Source: Mucilaginibacter_A sp965201005 (GTDB lineage: Bacteria > Bacteroidota > Bacteroidia > Sphingobacteriales > Sphingobacteriaceae). Taken from it: 64,000 nt of DNA. A program made the translations under genes and the position numbers. Under the pieces are notes generated by a model. It saw only the letters and a program-made list of their open reading frames with translations, was not told the DNA's origin and did not search any database. Below, one piece after another: positions 61,643 through 64,000 of the stretch; the first letter of the stretch is position 1, and each line of letters starts with the position of its first letter. Location: the NCBI RefSeq assembly GCF_965201005.1, contig NZ_OZ241747.1, forward strand, positions 2,666,001-2,730,000, given 5' to 3'.

Positions 61643-63565
61643 ATGGAAACCACATCGTTTATCCTGGCCCTGGGCAAAACGCTGCCTGCATCGTGCCTGC
61701 AAGGTTTTACTGTTTATCTGGTATTGCAATTACTGTTTTTAGCGGATAAAAAAAGTACACCGCTGGTAAAATTCAATTGTTATTATGTAGCTAATTGGCT
61801 TTTGTTTGCGGGTTTTATGTCAACGTTTTTTCATTATTATCAACCAATTGCTGATGCTTCTTTTATCAATGATTTTTCACCAACAAAAACAACAGGTAAT
61901 TTTCAAACTACAATTTTAAAACCCGACTTGTGGTTCAAGCTTAGTTTCTGGGTTAAACATTATGCTTATATAATTACCTGTTTTTATTTAGTTGGACTAA
62001 CATGCTGCGTATTAAAACTCAGCCTTGGAATTGTAAAAATTAGTTTTTTCAGAAATAACCGACATTTAAAATTGGATGAAAATTTAACACAAACCTGCAT
62101 CCGGTCAAGTTCCAATTTTAGGTTGATAAAAACAGCATCGGTTTACTTGTCTGATAAAGTTTTTGTACCGCTAACGTTGGGTTTTATCAAACCGATCATT
62201 GTTTTCCCGATTGCACTGATCAACCAATTATCCGCAGCACAAACTGAAGCTATTTTGCTGCATGAATTGGCGCATATCAAACGAAATGATTATTTGCTGA
62301 ACATTTTACTTTGCATTGTTCAATCTTTCCTGTTTTTTAATCCTGCAATCTGGCTGATGCAACGCGAAATCAACAAATACCGTGAGCAATGCTGTGATGA
62401 TTTGGTGCTTGATCAAACCCAAAACCAATTAGCTTATGCACGTGCTTTGCTGCTGATTGAACAGTACCGAAGCAATACTTTGAACCTGACTTTAGCTTCC
62501 AACGGAAAGAAATACAATTTATTAAACCGGATTAAAAGAATTACAAACATGAAAACAAACGAAACTTCGCCCCAAAACAAATTAGTTTTATTGCTGCTGG
62601 CAATTATTACAATTGGATTAACTGTTGCCTGGAATATGCCGGTAAAAAAAGTATCGAAAAATTCAATAATTAATCGTTCTTCTGATTTTAATAGGATAAA
62701 AATAGCATTGAACCCTTTTGAAGTTAAGTTCTCCGATGATAAAATATTACCCTTTTATAAAGCACGCAATGTTTCTATGAATAAGGTAATAGCAGATACA
62801 ATTTATGTTGATTATCAATCCAGAAAAAAACCAAGTCAGAAACTATCTTTTCAAGATAAAGAGATTTATTATAATCTTTCTGCTGACACTTCTATCAAAT
62901 CCAAAAATAAGTTTAAAATTGTACTGGAAGATTCTGTTGGAAATAAAAGAGAATATAATTCAATTGAAGAATTGCCTGCGGATGCACGAAAAGATTTTTT
63001 AAAAGAGAACGAAAATACAAATAAGCTGGGTTTGTTTAATAATAATTTCAATGACACAAGCAACTATGCTTTAGTTAGAAAATATTATAATAGCCCGGAA
63101 TGGAAAAAGAAAGAAGACGCGATCAATAAAATGGGCAGAGATGTAGATAACTATTATAACAGCCCGGAATGGAAAAAGAAAATGTCGGACATTAAAATTT
63201 ACGGCGAAAAATTGCGCAAGCAAATTAACAGCCCGGAATGGAAAAAACAGCAGGAAGAGCTTCGTAAACAAGACGAAAAATTGCGCAAGCAAATGAACAA
63301 CCCGGAATTTAAAAAGCAGATGGAAGATATTAAGGTTCAGAGCGAAGAAATCCAAAAGCAGTTTAACAGCCCGGAATGGAAGAAGCAGATGGCAGATATT
63401 GAAAAACAAGGCGAGGAAATACGTAAACAATTCAACAGCCCCGAATGGAAAAAGCAGATGAAAGAATCAATAGACAGTGCTCAAAAAAATTGGAAAAACT
63501 CGTCAGATTATCAACCAAGGCCAGGATCAAAACTAAGATACATAAAGCCAGAACAGTTGCACTAA
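61643..63565 (+). CDS. BlaR1-like M56 membrane metallopeptidase with NSPEWKK repeats
   Basis: The protein has 640 residues. Membrane segments lie near 10-30, 45-65, 108-130 and 310-330. The zinc-protease motif HELAH is in ILLHELAHIKRNDY near 206, followed by REINKYREQCCDD. The extracellular part lacks any recognisable penicillin-binding sensor domain. The last about 165 residues hold six degenerate copies of a 22-23-residue unit centred on NSPEWKKQM, rich in Lys, Glu and Gln and probably helical. The repeats suggest a different signal than beta-lactams. Words lie inside at 61854 and 62127. Confidence 0.88.
   Translation: METTSFILALGKTLPASCLQGFTVYLVLQLLFLADKKSTPLVKFNCYYVANWLLFAGFMSTFFHYYQPIADASFINDFSPTKTTGNFQTTILKPDLWFKLSFWVKHYAYIITCFYLVGLTCCVLKLSLGIVKISFFRNNRHLKLDENLTQTCIRSSSNFRLIKTASVYLSDKVFVPLTLGFIKPIIVFPIALINQLSAAQTEAILLHELAHIKRNDYLLNILLCIVQSFLFFNPAIWLMQREINKYREQCCDDLVLDQTQNQLAYARALLLIEQYRSNTLNLTLASNGKKYNLLNRIKRITNMKTNETSPQNKLVLLLLAIITIGLTVAWNMPVKKVSKNSIINRSSDFNRIKIALNPFEVKFSDDKILPFYKARNVSMNKVIADTIYVDYQSRKKPSQKLSFQDKEIYYNLSADTSIKSKNKFKIVLEDSVGNKREYNSIEELPADARKDFLKENENTNKLGLFNNNFNDTSNYALVRKYYNSPEWKKKEDAINKMGRDVDNYYNSPEWKKKMSDIKIYGEKLRKQINSPEWKKQQEELRKQDEKLRKQMNNPEFKKQMEDIKVQSEEIQKQFNSPEWKKQMADIEKQGEEIRKQFNSPEWKKQMKESIDSAQKNWKNSSDYQPRPGSKLRYIKPEQLH
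63085..63480 (+). repeat. Six-copy in-gene repeat (NSPEWKK unit)
   Basis: The unit AACAGCCCGGAATGGAAAAA recurs at about 63090, 63160, 63226, 63295 (diverged, NNPEFKK), 63364 and 63433, a period near 66-69 bp. The encoded unit is NSPEWKK followed by a charged helical spacer such as ELRKQDEKLRKQM. Confidence 0.85.
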
Positions 63566-63573
63566 TTCAATAT

Positions 63574-63611
63574 AAAAAAAATCCCGATCAAAACTGACCG
63601 GGATTTTTTTT
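63574..63611. terminator. Bidirectional terminator between the M56 gene and slyD
   Basis: The 13-bp arms AAAAAAAATCCCG (63574-63586) and CGGGATTTTTTTT (63599-63611) enclose a 12-nt loop. It serves both convergent genes. Confidence 0.85.
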
Positions 63612-63638
63612 ACCAATTTTTATGTGTTAAAAGAAGTA

Positions 63639-64000
63639 TTAATGTCCGGCATCTCCATCCTCGCCGTGCGCGTGGCCATGCGATAATTCTTCTTCATTGG
63701 CCGGACGGACGTTTAAAATTTCACCTTTAAAATGCAAAGCCTGGCCCGCCATCGGGTGGTTTAAATCAATTAAAACGGCATCTTCTGCAACAGAAACAAC
63801 CTGGCCTTGCAAACGGTTGCCTTCATTGTCCTGCAATGGCAACATGCTGCCGACCGCCGGGATTTCTTCGCTACCGAACATCTCTTTCGGCAGGCTGGCA
63901 ATGGCTTCATTGTCGTATTCGCCATACGCATCTTCGGCAGTTAACCGAAATTCGTAACTATCGCCGGTGCTTAATCCGCTTAAATGTTCTTCAAATTTTG
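63639..64000 (-). CDS. slyD: FKBP-type peptidyl-prolyl isomerase, SlyD-like (5' end outside the window)
   Basis: The minus-strand frame stays open to the window edge, so the gene is cut; an internal ATG at 63881 is not the start. The visible part reads KFEEHLSGLSTGDSYEF, AEDAYGEYDNEAIASLPKEMF, then the IF-domain segment GQVVSVAEDAVLIDLNHPMAG, HFKGEILNVRPA and a His/Gly-rich tail GHAHGEDGDAGH. This is the SlyD pattern, a folding helper with metal-binding tail. A TAAAAGAAGTAT word overlaps the stop codon region at 63628-63639. Confidence 0.9.
   Translation of the reverse strand, partial: KFEEHLSGLSTGDSYEFRLTAEDAYGEYDNEAIASLPKEMFGSEEIPAVGSMLPLQDNEGNRLQGQVVSVAEDAVLIDLNHPMAGQALHFKGEILNVRPANEEELSHGHAHGEDGDAGH

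Noticed and set aside
1..64000. Many TAAAAGAAGCAT copies as a CRISPR array
   Set aside because: Copies are not regularly spaced, occur on both strands, lie inside genes, and have no cas genes nearby.

Overview
The window looks like chromosomal DNA of a Bacteroidota bacterium, most likely the Sphingobacteriaceae (Pedobacter/Mucilaginibacter type). Supporting signs are TAnnTTTG-type -7 promoter boxes, weak ribosome binding sites, a GLPGLI-family protein beside a carboxypeptidase-regulatory/TonB-like outer-membrane protein, DUF3467, DUF2795, YtxH and Lmo0937-type small proteins, and a PduO-type adenosyltransferase. The genus is inferred from gene content only. No rRNA, tRNA, CRISPR array or transposase was seen.

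Layout. (1) 294-26645, minus strand: a complete Wzx/Wzy-type surface polysaccharide locus. It runs from wza- and wzz-like export genes through CDP-sugar genes (ddhA, ddhB, an SDR, a YerE-like thiamine enzyme, ddhC), glycosyltransferases, flippase, polymerase, an acetyltransferase and a wbpV-wbpL-wbpM-like triad, to a lipoprotein and two tandem Wzi-type outer-membrane proteins. The sugar genes fit a branched 3,6-dideoxyhexose of the yersiniose type, and the triad fits N-acetylquinovosamine as first sugar. (2) 27122-28771: a truncated second ddhA, directly after a flavin/[2Fe-2S] reductase that may be the missing DdhD partner, then DUF3467. (3) 29106-40313: trehalose and glycogen metabolism (OtsA-OtsB fusion, GH63-like glucosidase, GlgX, and MalQ carrying a decayed TreY N-terminus). 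(4) 40536-52689: housekeeping genes (gltA, queA, ispD, cobalamin adenosyltransferase, gatC, plsC, trpS, deoxynucleoside kinase, kdsB, cysE, cysM) and small proteins. (5) 53010-55607: an MlaE-MlaF-MlaD lipid transport operon. (6) 55802-64000: a methyltransferase, a GLPGLI/outer-membrane receptor pair flanked by a duplicated methyltransferase fragment, a STAS-like protein, a BlaI/BlaR1-type regulator pair with two clear operators, and a SlyD-like isomerase cut by the window end.

The most unusual feature is a short word, TAAAAGAAGCAT, with variants TAAAAGAAGTAT, TAAAAACAGCAT and TAAAAACAGTAT. By eye it occurs about 58 times in 64 kb on both strands. It is mostly intergenic but also lies inside genes, often in inverted pairs between convergent genes and inside a family of about 150-bp palindromic intergenic elements. 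It is absent from the AT-rich glycosyltransferase block (8553-18475). Density, inverted pairing at gene ends and absence from likely acquired DNA recall the DNA uptake sequences of Neisseria and Pasteurellaceae. That comparison is a hypothesis, not a demonstrated function.
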